This document shows positions 9,326-18,342 of a stretch of DNA of 64,000 bases, piece by piece. The notes beneath the pieces are model-generated. The model saw only the letters and a program-made list of their open reading frames with translations. It was not told the origin of the DNA and searched no databases. The stretch comes from Paracidovorax cattleyae (lineage in GTDB: Bacteria; Pseudomonadota; Gammaproteobacteria; Burkholderiales; Burkholderiaceae_C). How positions within the stretch are numbered: position 1 is the stretch's first letter; each line of letters begins with the position of its first letter. The stretch covers positions 105,737 to 169,736 of the forward strand of contig NZ_FNJL01000011.1 in NCBI RefSeq assembly GCF_900104515.1. The letters run 5' to 3'. The position numbers and the translations under genes were made by a program.

Positions 9326-10680
9326 ACGCCACCCCGACGCTTCCTTCTTCCACCTCCACGGGCAAAGACGCCCTGCAGGCCACCCAGGTGGCCCAGGCCC
9401 ATCCCGCCCCGGCACCCGACACCAACCCCTGGGCGGCCGCGGGCGACGGCCCCGCCGCCGTGGCTCCGTTCAACGCGCCGGTGGACTCCGCCACCGGCAC
9501 GCCCCCCGCCACACCCGATGCGGACCCCTGGGCCGCCTCGTCGGCCACCGGGCCCGATGCCGGCGGCGCGGACTGGCTGAACGCCGCGCCCGACGCGGCC
9601 ACCGGCAGCGGCACGCTGCCCCACGACGCCCTGGGCGGCGCGGGCGATCCGTCGCAGGCGGCGGGCGGTCTGCACCTGTCCCAGCTCTGGGATGGTTCGC
9701 TTCCGGTGGAACACGGGATCAACCAGGGCCTCACCTGGACGGTGGAGCACTTCCGGCCGGCGTTCCAGACCGTGCGCGCTCCCGTGGACGCCACGCTCGC
9801 CGGCGTGCAGTCGGTGCTCACCGGCCTGCCCACGCTGGGCATGGTCGCCGTCGTGGGCCTGCTGGCATGGCAGTTCGCGGGACGTGCGCTGGCCCTCGGC
9901 GCCGTGGTATCGCTGCTGCTGGTGGCGATGCTCGGCATCTGGCAGGAGGCGATGGTGACGCTGTCGCTGGTGCTCACCTCGCTGGCGTTCTGCCTGGTGC
10001 TGGGCCTGCCGCTGGGCATCCTGCTGGCCAGCAGCGACCGGGCACAGCGCCTGCTGCGCCCGGCGCTCGATGCCATGCAGACCACACCGGCCTTCGTGTA
10101 CCTCGTGCCGGTGGTGATGCTCTTCGGCATCGGCAACGTGCCGGGGGTGGTGGTGACCATCGTGTTCGCGCTGCCGCCGCTGGTGCGCCTCACCAACCTG
10201 GGACTGCGGCAGGTGCGCCCCGACCTGGTGGAAGCCGCCCGCGCCTACGGCGCCTCGCCGCTGCAGATGCTCTGGAAGGTGCAACTGCCGCTGGCCATGC
10301 CGTCGATCATGGCCGGCATCAACCAGGCCCTGATGCTGTCGCTCTCGATGGTGGTGATCGCCTCGATGATCGCGGTGGGCGGCCTGGGCCAGATGGTACT
10401 GCGCGGCATCGGCCGGCTGGACATGGGCCTGGCCACCGTGGGCGGCCTGGGCATCGTGCTGCTCGCGATCACGCTGGACCGCCTGACGCAGGCGGTGGGC
10501 CAGCCGCGCCGCGGTGCACGCCACTGGTGGCAGACGGGCCCCGCAGGCCTGGCGGTGGCCGCCGTCGCCGCGCTACGCCCGGCCAACGCGCAGCCCGCCC
10601 GCGGCCGCACCGCTGCCGCGGAGCCCCCTCCAGCCCTGTCCGCCGCGGAAGAGCCCGCTCTGGCAGGCGCCGCCCGCTGA
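9322..10680 (+). CDS. proW: Glycine betaine/L-proline ABC transporter permease
   Basis: 452 residues, starting in the ATGA overlap with proV and preceded by AAGGAG. About 120 N-terminal residues are hydrophilic, rich in Ala and Pro, followed by a short segment that precedes the membrane core; ProW proteins typically carry such a cytoplasmic extension. The inner-membrane core has at least six hydrophobic segments and the EAA loop ([14 protein letters not shown]...[10 protein letters not shown]) that contacts ProV. The C-terminus has an extra Ala/Pro-rich tail. It is followed 24 bases later by proX. Confidence 0.94.
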   Translation: MNATPTLPSSTSTGKDALQATQVAQAHPAPAPDTNPWAAAGDGPAAVAPFNAPVDSATGTPPATPDADPWAASSATGPDAGGADWLNAAPDAATGSGTLPHDALGGAGDPSQAAGGLHLSQLWDGSLPVEHGINQGLTWTVEHFRPAFQTVRAPVDATLAGVQSVLTGLPTLGMVAVVGLLAWQFAGRALALGAVVSLLLVAMLGIWQEAMVTLSLVLTSLAFCLVLGLPLGILLASSDRAQRLLRPALDAMQTTPAFVYLVPVVMLFGIGNVPGVVVTIVFALPPLVRLTNLGLRQVRPDLVEAARAYGASPLQMLWKVQLPLAMPSIMAGINQALMLSLSMVVIASMIAVGGLGQMVLRGIGRLDMGLATVGGLGIVLLAITLDRLTQAVGQPRRGARHWWQTGPAGLAVAAVAALRPANAQPARGRTAAAEPPPALSAAEEPALAGAAR

Positions 10681-10704
10681 ACCCCATCCAGGAACCATCC
10701 ACCC

Positions 10705-11736
10705 ATGCACATTGCCATCCATCGCTCCTTTCCCACCGCGGCGGGCATGCCGGCCCTGGCCCGCGCCGCTGCCCTGGCGCTGGCCGTGCTGCCGGCCGGC
10801 GCGCAGTCCCTGCCCGGCAAGGGCATCCCCGTGCAGCCGCTGCAAAGCTCCAATGCCGAGGAAAACTTTCAGACCCTGCTGGTGTCCCGCGCGCTGCAGA
10901 AGCTCGGCTACGAGGTGCAGCCCATCAGGGAGATCGAGTACGCCACGGCCCATCTCGCGGTCGCCAACGGCGACGCCACCTTCATCGCCGACCACTGGGA
11001 TCCGCTGCATGCCGGCTTCTACAGGAACGCCGGCGGCGACGCGAAGCTCTGGCGCAAGGGGGCCTACTCGCCCAACGCGGTGCAGGGCTACCTGATCGAC
11101 CGCAAGACGGCGGAGCAGTACAAGATCACCCACATCGACCAGCTCAAGGATCCGAAGCTCGCGAAGCTGTTCGACGCCAACGGCGACGGGCGCGCCGACC
11201 TCACGGGCTGCAATCCGGGCTGGGGCTGCGAAGCGGTCATCGAGCACCAGCTCAAGGACTTCGGCCTGTCGGGCACGGTCACGCACGTGCAGGGCAGCTA
11301 CGCGGCGCTGATGGCCGACACCATCGCGCGCTACAAGCAGGGCAAGCCAGTCCTCTACTACACCTGGACGCCTTACTGGGTGAGCGGCGTCCTGCGCCCC
11401 GGCCGGGACGTGGTATGGCTGCAGGTACCCCGCTCCTCGCTTCCGGGCGAGCAGGCCGGCATCGACACGAAGCTGCCGGACGGCAAGAACTACGGCTTCG
11501 TGCCGAACATGCAGAAGATCGTGGCCAACAAGGCCTTCACCGGGAAGAACCCGGCAGCGGCGAAGCTCTTCGAAGTGATGCAGCTGCCGGTGGCCGACAT
11601 CAACGCGCAGAACCTCGCGATGCAGCAGGGCCAGAACCGGCAGGCCGACATCGAGCGCCACGTGGACGGCTGGATCCGGGCGCACCAGAAGACCTTCGAC
11701 GGCTGGATCGCCCAGGCAACGGCCGCCGGGCACTGA
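10705..11736 (+). CDS. proX: Glycine betaine/L-proline-binding periplasmic protein
   Basis: 343 residues with a signal peptide (about 1-33, ending PAGAQS). The mature sequence follows E. coli ProX closely, with LPGKGI at the start, [12 protein letters not shown] (the paired cysteines of the family) and YYTWTPYW carrying the tryptophans of the aromatic cage for the quaternary ammonium group. It is the third gene of the proVWX operon and delivers glycine betaine or proline betaine to ProW. No separate promoter is evident. Confidence 0.96.
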   Translation: MHIAIHRSFPTAAGMPALARAAALALAVLPAGAQSLPGKGIPVQPLQSSNAEENFQTLLVSRALQKLGYEVQPIREIEYATAHLAVANGDATFIADHWDPLHAGFYRNAGGDAKLWRKGAYSPNAVQGYLIDRKTAEQYKITHIDQLKDPKLAKLFDANGDGRADLTGCNPGWGCEAVIEHQLKDFGLSGTVTHVQGSYAALMADTIARYKQGKPVLYYTWTPYWVSGVLRPGRDVVWLQVPRSSLPGEQAGIDTKLPDGKNYGFVPNMQKIVANKAFTGKNPAAAKLFEVMQLPVADINAQNLAMQQGQNRQADIERHVDGWIRAHQKTFDGWIAQATAAGH

Positions 11737-11846
11737 CCTGGGGCGTCTCCGCCAGCGCCGGGGCCGTGGCATGCGGCCCGGATGCCATTTTTCCTCCCGG
11801 ATTCGCCCGCACAGTGCGGGCCATTCCACAACGAAGGAGGAAAACC

Positions 11847-12707
11847 ATGACACGACCCCTGACACGCTATGTCGCAGCCCCCGCGGACGCCGCGATCGCC
11901 CGGCGGCGCATCGCCCTCGGTACGCTGGGATCGTTCGGAGCCCTGGGACTCGCCGGCCTGCTGGGCTGCGGAGGAGGATCGGACGGCAGCTCCGGCACCA
12001 TGGACTCCGGAGGGGGAACGGATACGTCGGGCGGTTCGGGCACCGGGACGGGCACATCGCAGACCTGCTCCGTCGTGCCCGAGGAAACGGCGGGCCCCTA
12101 CCCCGCGGACGGCTCCAGCGCCAGCAATGCGAGCTACAACGTGCTGGCCCTGAGCGGCATCGTGCGGGAAGACATCCGCAAGAGCATCGGCGCCTCCGGC
12201 AACGTGGACGGTGTTCCGCTATCGATCTCCATCACCCTCACCGGCACGCGCTCGGGTTGCGCCGCGCTGGCAGGCTATGCGGTGTACCTGTGGCACTGTT
12301 CCCAGGAAGGCAACTATTCGGTCTATACGGAGCGCAGCATCGCCGCGAACTACCTGCGGGGCGTGCAGGTGACGGATGCCGCCGGCACGGTGACCTTCAC
12401 CACGGTGGTGCCCGGATGCTACGCGGGTCGCATGCCCCACATGCACCTGGAGATCTACCCCAGCCTGGCCCTCGCGACCACGGCGTCCAACAGCGTCAAG
12501 ACCACGCAGCTCGCGTTTCCCACCGATACCCTCGCCGCCATCTACGCGGCCCAACCGGGCTACAGCGCCAGCGTGCGGAACCTGGCCTCCATGAGCTTCG
12601 CCACGGACAACGTCTTCAGCGACGGCACCGAACTGCAGATGACCACGATGGCCAGCGACGGCAGCGGTGGCTACACCGCCACCGCCGCGATTTCCATCGC
12701 GGCCTGA
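11847..12707 (+). CDS. Secreted intradiol ring-cleavage dioxygenase-like lipoprotein
   Basis: 286 residues from the ATG at 11847, with a near-perfect AAGGAGG upstream. The N-terminus has an RRRIALG motif (residues 19-25, Tat-like), a hydrophobic stretch and a lipobox ending at Cys41, followed by a Gly/Ser/Thr-rich linker to about residue 70. The core carries the non-haem Fe(III) ligands of intradiol dioxygenases: Tyr157, Tyr192, His198 and His200 (GCYAGRMPHMH). Related to protocatechuate/catechol dioxygenases but probably extracytoplasmic, so the natural substrate is unknown. No aromatic-degradation genes are adjacent. Confidence 0.85.
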   Translation: MTRPLTRYVAAPADAAIARRRIALGTLGSFGALGLAGLLGCGGGSDGSSGTMDSGGGTDTSGGSGTGTGTSQTCSVVPEETAGPYPADGSSASNASYNVLALSGIVREDIRKSIGASGNVDGVPLSISITLTGTRSGCAALAGYAVYLWHCSQEGNYSVYTERSIAANYLRGVQVTDAAGTVTFTTVVPGCYAGRMPHMHLEIYPSLALATTASNSVKTTQLAFPTDTLAAIYAAQPGYSASVRNLASMSFATDNVFSDGTELQMTTMASDGSGGYTATAAISIAA

Positions 12708-12784
12708 GCCTTTCGCCCGCGGGGCGAAAGCCCTGCGACTTCCGCGCGCTTGCCGCGCCCTCCTCCGGCACCTGCCGCCACACC

Positions 12785-13093
12785 ATGACCACCACCACTC
12801 CGGCGCCTTTCGGCCTGCCACGCACTCTTTCCTGGGCAGCCACGGCCCTAGCGGCCCTCCTGTTCGCCGGACCCGCTGCAGCTCAGCAGCCTCCGCACGA
12901 CGGACGCGAACCGCCGCCTCCCCCGCCCGAAGCCTACGCGGCCTGCAAGGACCAGGCCGAGGGGGCCTCCGTCACCCTGTCGATGCCCGATGGCCGCAAG
13001 CTGCAGGGGACATGCCGCACAATGAACGGCACCCTGGTGGCCATGCCCGCCGGCGGCCCGCCGGGCGCCGGAGGCCCGCCGCCTGCCCGTTGA
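12785..13093 (+). CDS. Small secreted Pro-rich protein upstream of baeS
   Basis: 102 residues with a clear signal peptide (hydrophobic core AATALAALLFAGPAAA, cleavage near residue 33). The mature part is short, has two cysteines (YAACKDQAEG and GTCRTMNG), Pro runs at the front and a Gly/Pro tail. It lies 10 bases before the histidine kinase frame, on the same strand, so is likely cotranscribed and could be a periplasmic accessory of the two-component system. I do not recognise a named family. A weak ribosome site makes the exact start less sure. Confidence 0.6.
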   Translation: MTTTTPAPFGLPRTLSWAATALAALLFAGPAAAQQPPHDGREPPPPPPEAYAACKDQAEGASVTLSMPDGRKLQGTCRTMNGTLVAMPAGGPPGAGGPPPAR

Positions 13094-13103
13094 TCCCCAC
13101 CCG

Positions 13104-14711
13104 TTGATCCGCCAGTCGCAGATGCCCCGCCTCACGCTGCAAAGCAAAGCCTTCCTCGCGCTCAGCATCCTGCTGGTCGTGCTGCTGGCATTGTTCATGG
13201 GCTTCTCGCGCCTGGGCCTGCAGCGGGGGCTCGGCCCCTATGTCGCCGAGATCGAACTCGGCCGCCTGGACTGGCTCGCAGGGCGGCTGGAACGCGTGTA
13301 CGTCCTGCACGGCGGGTGGCAGACGCTGCGCACCCAGCCCGAGCTGTGGCGCCAGATGCACAAGCCCGGCGATGCGCTGCCCCGGGCGGTCTTCGGCCCC
13401 GCCCCGCCCCCCAGACCTGGCGATCCGGGCATGCCCTCGGGACGGCAGAGCGCGCGGAATGCGCAGGCCACCTGCGATGGCGACGCCTATGCCTCCGGCG
13501 ACGGCAGCCTGCAGCCACCGCCCGGGCCGGGCCCCGGTGGTGGAGCCCCCCCACCCGGCGAGCCCCCGGAACACGCGCTGTCGGTGCGCCTGGGCCTCAT
13601 CGACAGCGATCGCCAACTGGTCGCCGGCGTCAGGCCGGTGCCGGGCACGGCCCGCCGCGTATTGCACGGCCCCCGCGGCGAGTCCATCGGCCAGCTCGTG
13701 CTGCTTCCGCCGCTGGACGTGGAAACCGAGACGGACCAGGCCTTCCTGCGCCAGCAACTGGTGTTCGTCGCGTGGACGGGCGCCGCCGGCCTGGTGCTCG
13801 CACTCTGGCTGTCCTGGTGGCTGGCCCGGCGCTGGCTCGCCCCCATCGGTGCGCTGGTCCACGGGGCACGCCGGGTGGCCGGCGGACGGCTGGACACGCG
13901 CGTGCCGGTGCAGGGCGACGACGAACTGGCCCGGCTCGCCTCCACGTTCAACGACATGGCGGAGCAGCTCGCGAACATGGAGGCCTCGCGCCGCCAGTGG
14001 ATCGGCGACGTGGCGCACGAACTGCGCACGCCCCTGGCGGCCATGCGCGCGGAAATCGAGACCGTGCAGGACGGCGTGCGCACCTTCGACGACCGGACGG
14101 CACTGCGCCTGCACCGGCAGGTGATGCGGTTGATCCAGCTGGTGGGCGACCTGCGGTCGAGCCTCGATGCCGCGGGCGATGCCACGCCCTCGGCCCCGGA
14201 GCCCGTGGAGCCCCTGCCGCTGCTGGCGGAGGCGGTCGCCTCGATGCAGGCGCGCTTCGACAACGCCGGCATCGCCCTGGACACGTCGGCCGTGGAGGCC
14301 TGCGCGGGCAGCCATCCACCGCCGGTGGTGCGCGGCGACCCGACGCAACTGCACCGCGTGTACCTCAACCTGCTGGAAAACAGCCTGCGCTATACCGAAA
14401 CCGGCGGCCGGCTCTGCATCGCCGCGCGCACCGAACGCAAGGTGGGCGATGGCGCCTGGCTCGTGCTGCAATGGGACGACACCGCCCCCGGCGTGCCCGC
14501 CCCCGAGCTGCCACGCGTGTTCGACCGGCTCTACCGCGCCGAAGCCTCCCGCACCCGCGCCGCGGGCGACACCGGCGGCTCCGGCCTCGGGCTGGCCATC
14601 TGCCGGGCCATCGTGCAGGCGCACGGTGGACGGATCACGGCCGAGGCCTCGCCGCTGGGCGGCCTGCGCATTCTTCTCACCCTGCCCTTGCTGGAGACCC
14701 CCCATCCATGA
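13104..14711 (+). CDS. baeS: Sensor histidine kinase, BaeS type
   Basis: 535 residues from a TTG at 13104; an ATG at 13122 is an equally possible start and neither has a good ribosome site. Layout: membrane segment 1 (about residues 15-35), a periplasmic domain with a Pro/Gly-rich insert around residues 95-155, membrane segment 2 (about 215-235), HAMP, then the H-box DVAHELRTPLA, N-box NLLENSLRYTE and G-box GGSGLGLAI. It autophosphorylates on the His of the H-box. The stop overlaps the response regulator start (ATGA). BaeSR systems respond to envelope stress and control efflux, but no efflux genes are adjacent. Confidence 0.9.
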   Translation: MIRQSQMPRLTLQSKAFLALSILLVVLLALFMGFSRLGLQRGLGPYVAEIELGRLDWLAGRLERVYVLHGGWQTLRTQPELWRQMHKPGDALPRAVFGPAPPPRPGDPGMPSGRQSARNAQATCDGDAYASGDGSLQPPPGPGPGGGAPPPGEPPEHALSVRLGLIDSDRQLVAGVRPVPGTARRVLHGPRGESIGQLVLLPPLDVETETDQAFLRQQLVFVAWTGAAGLVLALWLSWWLARRWLAPIGALVHGARRVAGGRLDTRVPVQGDDELARLASTFNDMAEQLANMEASRRQWIGDVAHELRTPLAAMRAEIETVQDGVRTFDDRTALRLHRQVMRLIQLVGDLRSSLDAAGDATPSAPEPVEPLPLLAEAVASMQARFDNAGIALDTSAVEACAGSHPPPVVRGDPTQLHRVYLNLLENSLRYTETGGRLCIAARTERKVGDGAWLVLQWDDTAPGVPAPELPRVFDRLYRAEASRTRAAGDTGGSGLGLAICRAIVQAHGGRITAEASPLGGLRILLTLPLLETPHP

Positions 14712-15406
14712 CCGATGCCCCCCAACGCATTCTGGTGGTCGAGGACGAGCCCGATATCGCGGACGTCGTCCTGGACTACCTGCGGCATTCCGGCTTCGAG
14801 GCCGAACACGTGGCCGACGGCCATGCCGCGATCGCCCGCCTCACCGGCCCCACGCCGCCCGACCTCACCCTGCTCGACATCATGCTGCCCGGCATGGATG
14901 GGCTGGAAGTGCTCCGCCAGGCGCGCCGGCGCACCGACCGCCCCATCATCATGCTCACCGCGCGGGTGGAGGAGGTGGACCGGCTGATCGGCCTGGAACT
15001 GGGCGCCGACGACTACATCTGCAAGCCTTTTTCGCCCCGCGAGGTCGTCGCGCGGGTGCGCACGGTGCTGCGACGCAGCACGGCCCATCCCTCGCCGGCC
15101 GCGCCGGACGCGCCCCTGGTACTGGACGAGGCGTTCTGGCAGGTGCATCTGCGTGGCACCCCCGTTTCGCTCACGCCGCGTGAATTCCGCCTGTTGCAGG
15201 CCCTGGCGAGCCACAGCGGCCGGATCTTCTCGCGCGCCCAGTTGCTCGACATGGCGTACGACGACACGCTCGACGTGAACGAACGTGCGATCGACAGCCA
15301 CATCAAGAACCTGCGCCGCAAGCTGCGCACCGCCGACGGCAGCGACCACGAGTGGATCCGGTCGGTGTACGGCGTGGGCTTCTCGCTGGAACCGCCCACG
15401 GAGTGA
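14708..15406 (+). CDS. baeR: Response regulator, BaeR/OmpR type
   Basis: 232 residues. The receiver domain (about 1-125) has the acidic pocket (VVEDEPD), phosphoacceptor Asp57 (LLDIMLPGMDG) and Lys in CKPFSP. The C-terminal winged-helix domain (about 135-230) has the OmpR-family signature LTPREFRLLQAL and RTVYGVGF-like end (RSVYGVGFSL). It starts within the stop of the kinase gene, giving a coupled pair. DNA-binding transcription factor acting downstream of the adjacent kinase. Confidence 0.94.
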   Translation: MTDAPQRILVVEDEPDIADVVLDYLRHSGFEAEHVADGHAAIARLTGPTPPDLTLLDIMLPGMDGLEVLRQARRRTDRPIIMLTARVEEVDRLIGLELGADDYICKPFSPREVVARVRTVLRRSTAHPSPAAPDAPLVLDEAFWQVHLRGTPVSLTPREFRLLQALASHSGRIFSRAQLLDMAYDDTLDVNERAIDSHIKNLRRKLRTADGSDHEWIRSVYGVGFSLEPPTE

Positions 15407-15483
15407 CGGCCCGCGCATCGCGCTCCTTTCCCACTGGCGGGCTCTGGCGCTTCCTACAGCGCCGCGGCGCGAAACCGTGTGTG

Positions 15484-16734
15484 ATGGCTCCAGATCCGCA
15501 CACAGGCCCGTCCATGTACCTCCCAGCCGACCGCCCCGCCCATTCCCGCGACGCCGGGCCCCGCCCCGCTCCGCCGGAGCGCCTGCCCGGCGGCCTGCGC
15601 TACGTGCACCCCGACACGCTGCCAGGGCTCACCCGCGTGCTGCGCGGCAAGCACTTCAAATTCCGCACGCCCGACGGGCAGTGGGTGACGGACGAGGGGG
15701 AGATCGCCCGCATCCGCAAGCTGGCGATTCCCCCGGCCTACTCGAATGTCTGGATCTGCCCGCTGCCCGAAGGCCATCTGCAGGCCACCGGGCTGGATGC
15801 GCGCGGGCGCCGGCAGTACCGTTACCACCCCGAATGGCGCCTGCAGCGCGACGAGGCCAAGTTCGAGCGCATGCAGGCCTTCGGCCGGGCCCTGCCCCGC
15901 ATCCGCGCACGCGTGGCGCGCGACCTCCAGCCCCGGCGCGGCGAGCCTGCGCTCTCGCGCGCGGTGGTGCTGGCGACCATCGTCCGGCTGCTGGACACCA
16001 CCTTCCTGCGTGTGGGCAACGAGGAGTACGCGGCTGCCAACCGCTCCTATGGCCTCACCACCCTGCGCAACCGGCATGCGGGCGTGCGCGGCAGCACCCT
16101 GACCCTGCGCTTTCGCGGCAAGAGTGGCGTGGAGCAACAGGCGACCGTGGACGACCCGCGCGTGGCCCGCGTGGTGCGCCGGTGCCAGCAGTTGCCGGGG
16201 CAGGAGTTGTTCCAGTACGAGGACGAAGACGGCACGCGGCACACCGTGGGCTCCGGCGACGTGAACGACTACCTGCACGAGATCGCGGGCACGGACGACA
16301 GCGCGCCGGGGGGCGGTATGCGATTCACCGCCAAGGATTTCCGGACCTGGCACGGCACGGCGCAGGCCCTGGAGCTCACGCGCATCGCCTGTACCCAGCC
16401 CGAGGGTGCACCGGTCGCGACTGCCAAGCACATCCTGGCGGAAGTGGCGCGCCAGCTGGGCAACACGCCGGCGGTCTGCAAGAAGTCCTACATCCACCCC
16501 GCCGTGCTGGAACTCGGTTCGCAACTCGCGTCGGACGCGGGGCCCGGCATGCAGGCGGTGTGGCAGCGCATCGGCGAGCGCGCTGCGGGGGCCCGGGGTC
16601 TTAGTGCCGTGGAGCGCCGGCTGATGGCCTTCCTGCAGGACACGGCCCGGGCCCGGGCGCGCGCCGGCAGAAAAGGCCGCGCCGCCAAGCCTGCCGCCCC
16701 GGCCCGGCGCACCGGCCGCAAGACGGCAGCCTGA
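15484..16734 (+). CDS. DNA topoisomerase IB
   Basis: 416 residues from the ATG at 15484; another ATG at 15514 is possible, and the frame also opens further left inside baeR. It relaxes supercoils by nicking one strand through a 3'-phosphotyrosine. Visible family motifs include KFRTPDG, the RVGNEEYAAAN core, KDFRTWHGT and the catalytic Tyr in KKSYIHP. The C-terminus is a basic Ala/Lys/Arg tail. It is the poxvirus-like bacterial enzyme common in proteobacteria. It follows baeR on the same strand but probably has its own promoter in the 77-base gap. Confidence 0.9.
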   Translation: MAPDPHTGPSMYLPADRPAHSRDAGPRPAPPERLPGGLRYVHPDTLPGLTRVLRGKHFKFRTPDGQWVTDEGEIARIRKLAIPPAYSNVWICPLPEGHLQATGLDARGRRQYRYHPEWRLQRDEAKFERMQAFGRALPRIRARVARDLQPRRGEPALSRAVVLATIVRLLDTTFLRVGNEEYAAANRSYGLTTLRNRHAGVRGSTLTLRFRGKSGVEQQATVDDPRVARVVRRCQQLPGQELFQYEDEDGTRHTVGSGDVNDYLHEIAGTDDSAPGGGMRFTAKDFRTWHGTAQALELTRIACTQPEGAPVATAKHILAEVARQLGNTPAVCKKSYIHPAVLELGSQLASDAGPGMQAVWQRIGERAAGARGLSAVERRLMAFLQDTARARARAGRKGRAAKPAAPARRTGRKTAA

Positions 16735-16746
16735 GCGGCAGCCGCG

Positions 16747-18132
16747 TCAGCGGCCCACCATGTTGCCGGGCACCACCCACTGGTCGAACTGCTCGCCCGT
16801 CACGTGGCCCGAAGCCACGGCCGCCTCGCGCAGCGACGTGCCTTCCTTGTGGGCCTTCTTGGCGATGAAGGCGGCCTTGTCGTAGCCGATATGGGTGTTG
16901 AGCGCCGTCACCAGCATCAGGGAACGCTCCACCAGCTCGCCGATGCGTTCGCGGTTCGGCTCTATGCCCACGGCGCAGTGGTCGTTGAAGCTCACCATGC
17001 CGTCGGCGAGCAGGCGCACGCTCTGCAGGAAGTTGTGGGCCACCATCGGGCGGAACACGTTCAGCTCGAAATTGCCGGAGGCGCCGCCGATGTTGATCGC
17101 CACGTCGTTGCCGAAGACCTGCGCCGCCAGCATGGTCACGGCCTCGCTCTGCGTGGGGTTCACCTTGCCCGGCATGATCGAGGAGCCCGGCTCGTTCTCG
17201 GGGATCGTGATCTCCCCGATGCCGCTGCGCGGGCCGCTGGCCAGCCAGCGCACGTCGTTGGCGATCTTCATCATGCTGGCCGCCAGCGTCTTGAGCGCAC
17301 CGTGCGCATGCACCAGCGCGTCGCAGGAGGCGAGCGACTCGAACTTGTTGGGCGAGGTGACGAAGGGCAGCCCCGTCAGCCGGGCCAGCTCCTTCGCCAC
17401 GCCCTCGGCGTAGCCCTTGGGCGCGTTCAGCCCCGTGCCCACGGCGGTGCCGCCCAGCGCCAGTTCGCAGAGGTGGGGCAGCGCGTCGCGCACGTGCCTT
17501 TCGCCATGCGCCAGCTGGGCCACCCAGCCGGAGATCTCCTGGCCGAGCGTGAGGGGGGTCGCATCCTGCAGGTGCGTGCGGCCGATCTTCACGATGCCGT
17601 CGAAATCCGCCGCCTTCTTCTCCAGTGTGGCGCGCAGCTTCGCGATGGCGGGCAGCAGGCGGTGGGTGAGCGCCTCGACGGCCGCCACATGCATGGCCGT
17701 GGGGAACACGTCGTTGCTGGACTGGCTGCGGTTCACGTCGTCGTTGGGATGGACCGCCCGGCCTTCGCCGCGCTCGCCGCCGAGGATTTCGCTCGCGCGG
17801 TTGGCCAGCACCTCGTTCATGTTCATGTTGGTCTGCGTGCCCGAGCCGGTCTGCCAGACCACGAGCGGGAATTCGTCCGGATGCCGGCCCGCGACCACCT
17901 CGTCGGCCGCGGCGATGATGGCCTCGGTCTTCTTCGCGTCCTGCAGGCCCAGGGCATGGTTCACGCTGGCCGAAGCGCGCTTGACCAGGGCCAGGGCATG
18001 GAGGATCTCGCGCGGCTGGCGCTCGCCGGAGATGTCGAAGTTCTGCAGCGAGCGCTGCGTCTGCGCGCCCCAGAGCCGGTGGGCCGGCACCTCGATGGGG
18101 CCAAAGGTATCGCGTTCCGTACGGGTGGACAT
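16747..18132 (-). CDS. fumC: Class II fumarate hydratase
   Basis: 461 residues from the ATG at 18132. It interconverts fumarate and malate without an iron-sulfur cluster. The superfamily signature [15 protein letters not shown], with the catalytic Ser, the [10 protein letters not shown] motif and the GRTHLQDA active-site loop are intact. It is oxygen- and iron-limitation-tolerant, in contrast to the class I enzyme encoded 2.5 kb away, so the pair gives redundancy under different redox states. It is divergent from the c-di-GMP protein gene. Confidence 0.97.
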   Translation of the reverse strand: MSTRTERDTFGPIEVPAHRLWGAQTQRSLQNFDISGERQPREILHALALVKRASASVNHALGLQDAKKTEAIIAAADEVVAGRHPDEFPLVVWQTGSGTQTNMNMNEVLANRASEILGGERGEGRAVHPNDDVNRSQSSNDVFPTAMHVAAVEALTHRLLPAIAKLRATLEKKAADFDGIVKIGRTHLQDATPLTLGQEISGWVAQLAHGERHVRDALPHLCELALGGTAVGTGLNAPKGYAEGVAKELARLTGLPFVTSPNKFESLASCDALVHAHGALKTLAASMMKIANDVRWLASGPRSGIGEITIPENEPGSSIMPGKVNPTQSEAVTMLAAQVFGNDVAINIGGASGNFELNVFRPMVAHNFLQSVRLLADGMVSFNDHCAVGIEPNRERIGELVERSLMLVTALNTHIGYDKAAFIAKKAHKEGTSLREAAVASGHVTGEQFDQWVVPGNMVGR

Positions 18133-18342
18133 TTGGATGGTTTTCCGCTGAATGGAAGGTGTGAAGACCGGTGCAGCCACGCTGCGTGGGGGTGCACCCC
18201 GGCAAAGGCTGGCGCGTTCTCGTCGGGAACGCGCTGGCGAGGAAGCCTCGTGCCGCAGCATAAATCAACGGAACGATTCTCATCCCTGCCCGTCCGGCCA
18301 AGCCCCGCTGGCCGGCAAGGCCTGTAACCAATCGATACAATA

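Noticed and set aside
8964..12707. A 1247-codon frame across proV, proW, proX and the dioxygenase
   Set aside because: Only its last 286 codons (from 11847) are protein-like. The earlier part is a shadow of the pro operon in another frame.
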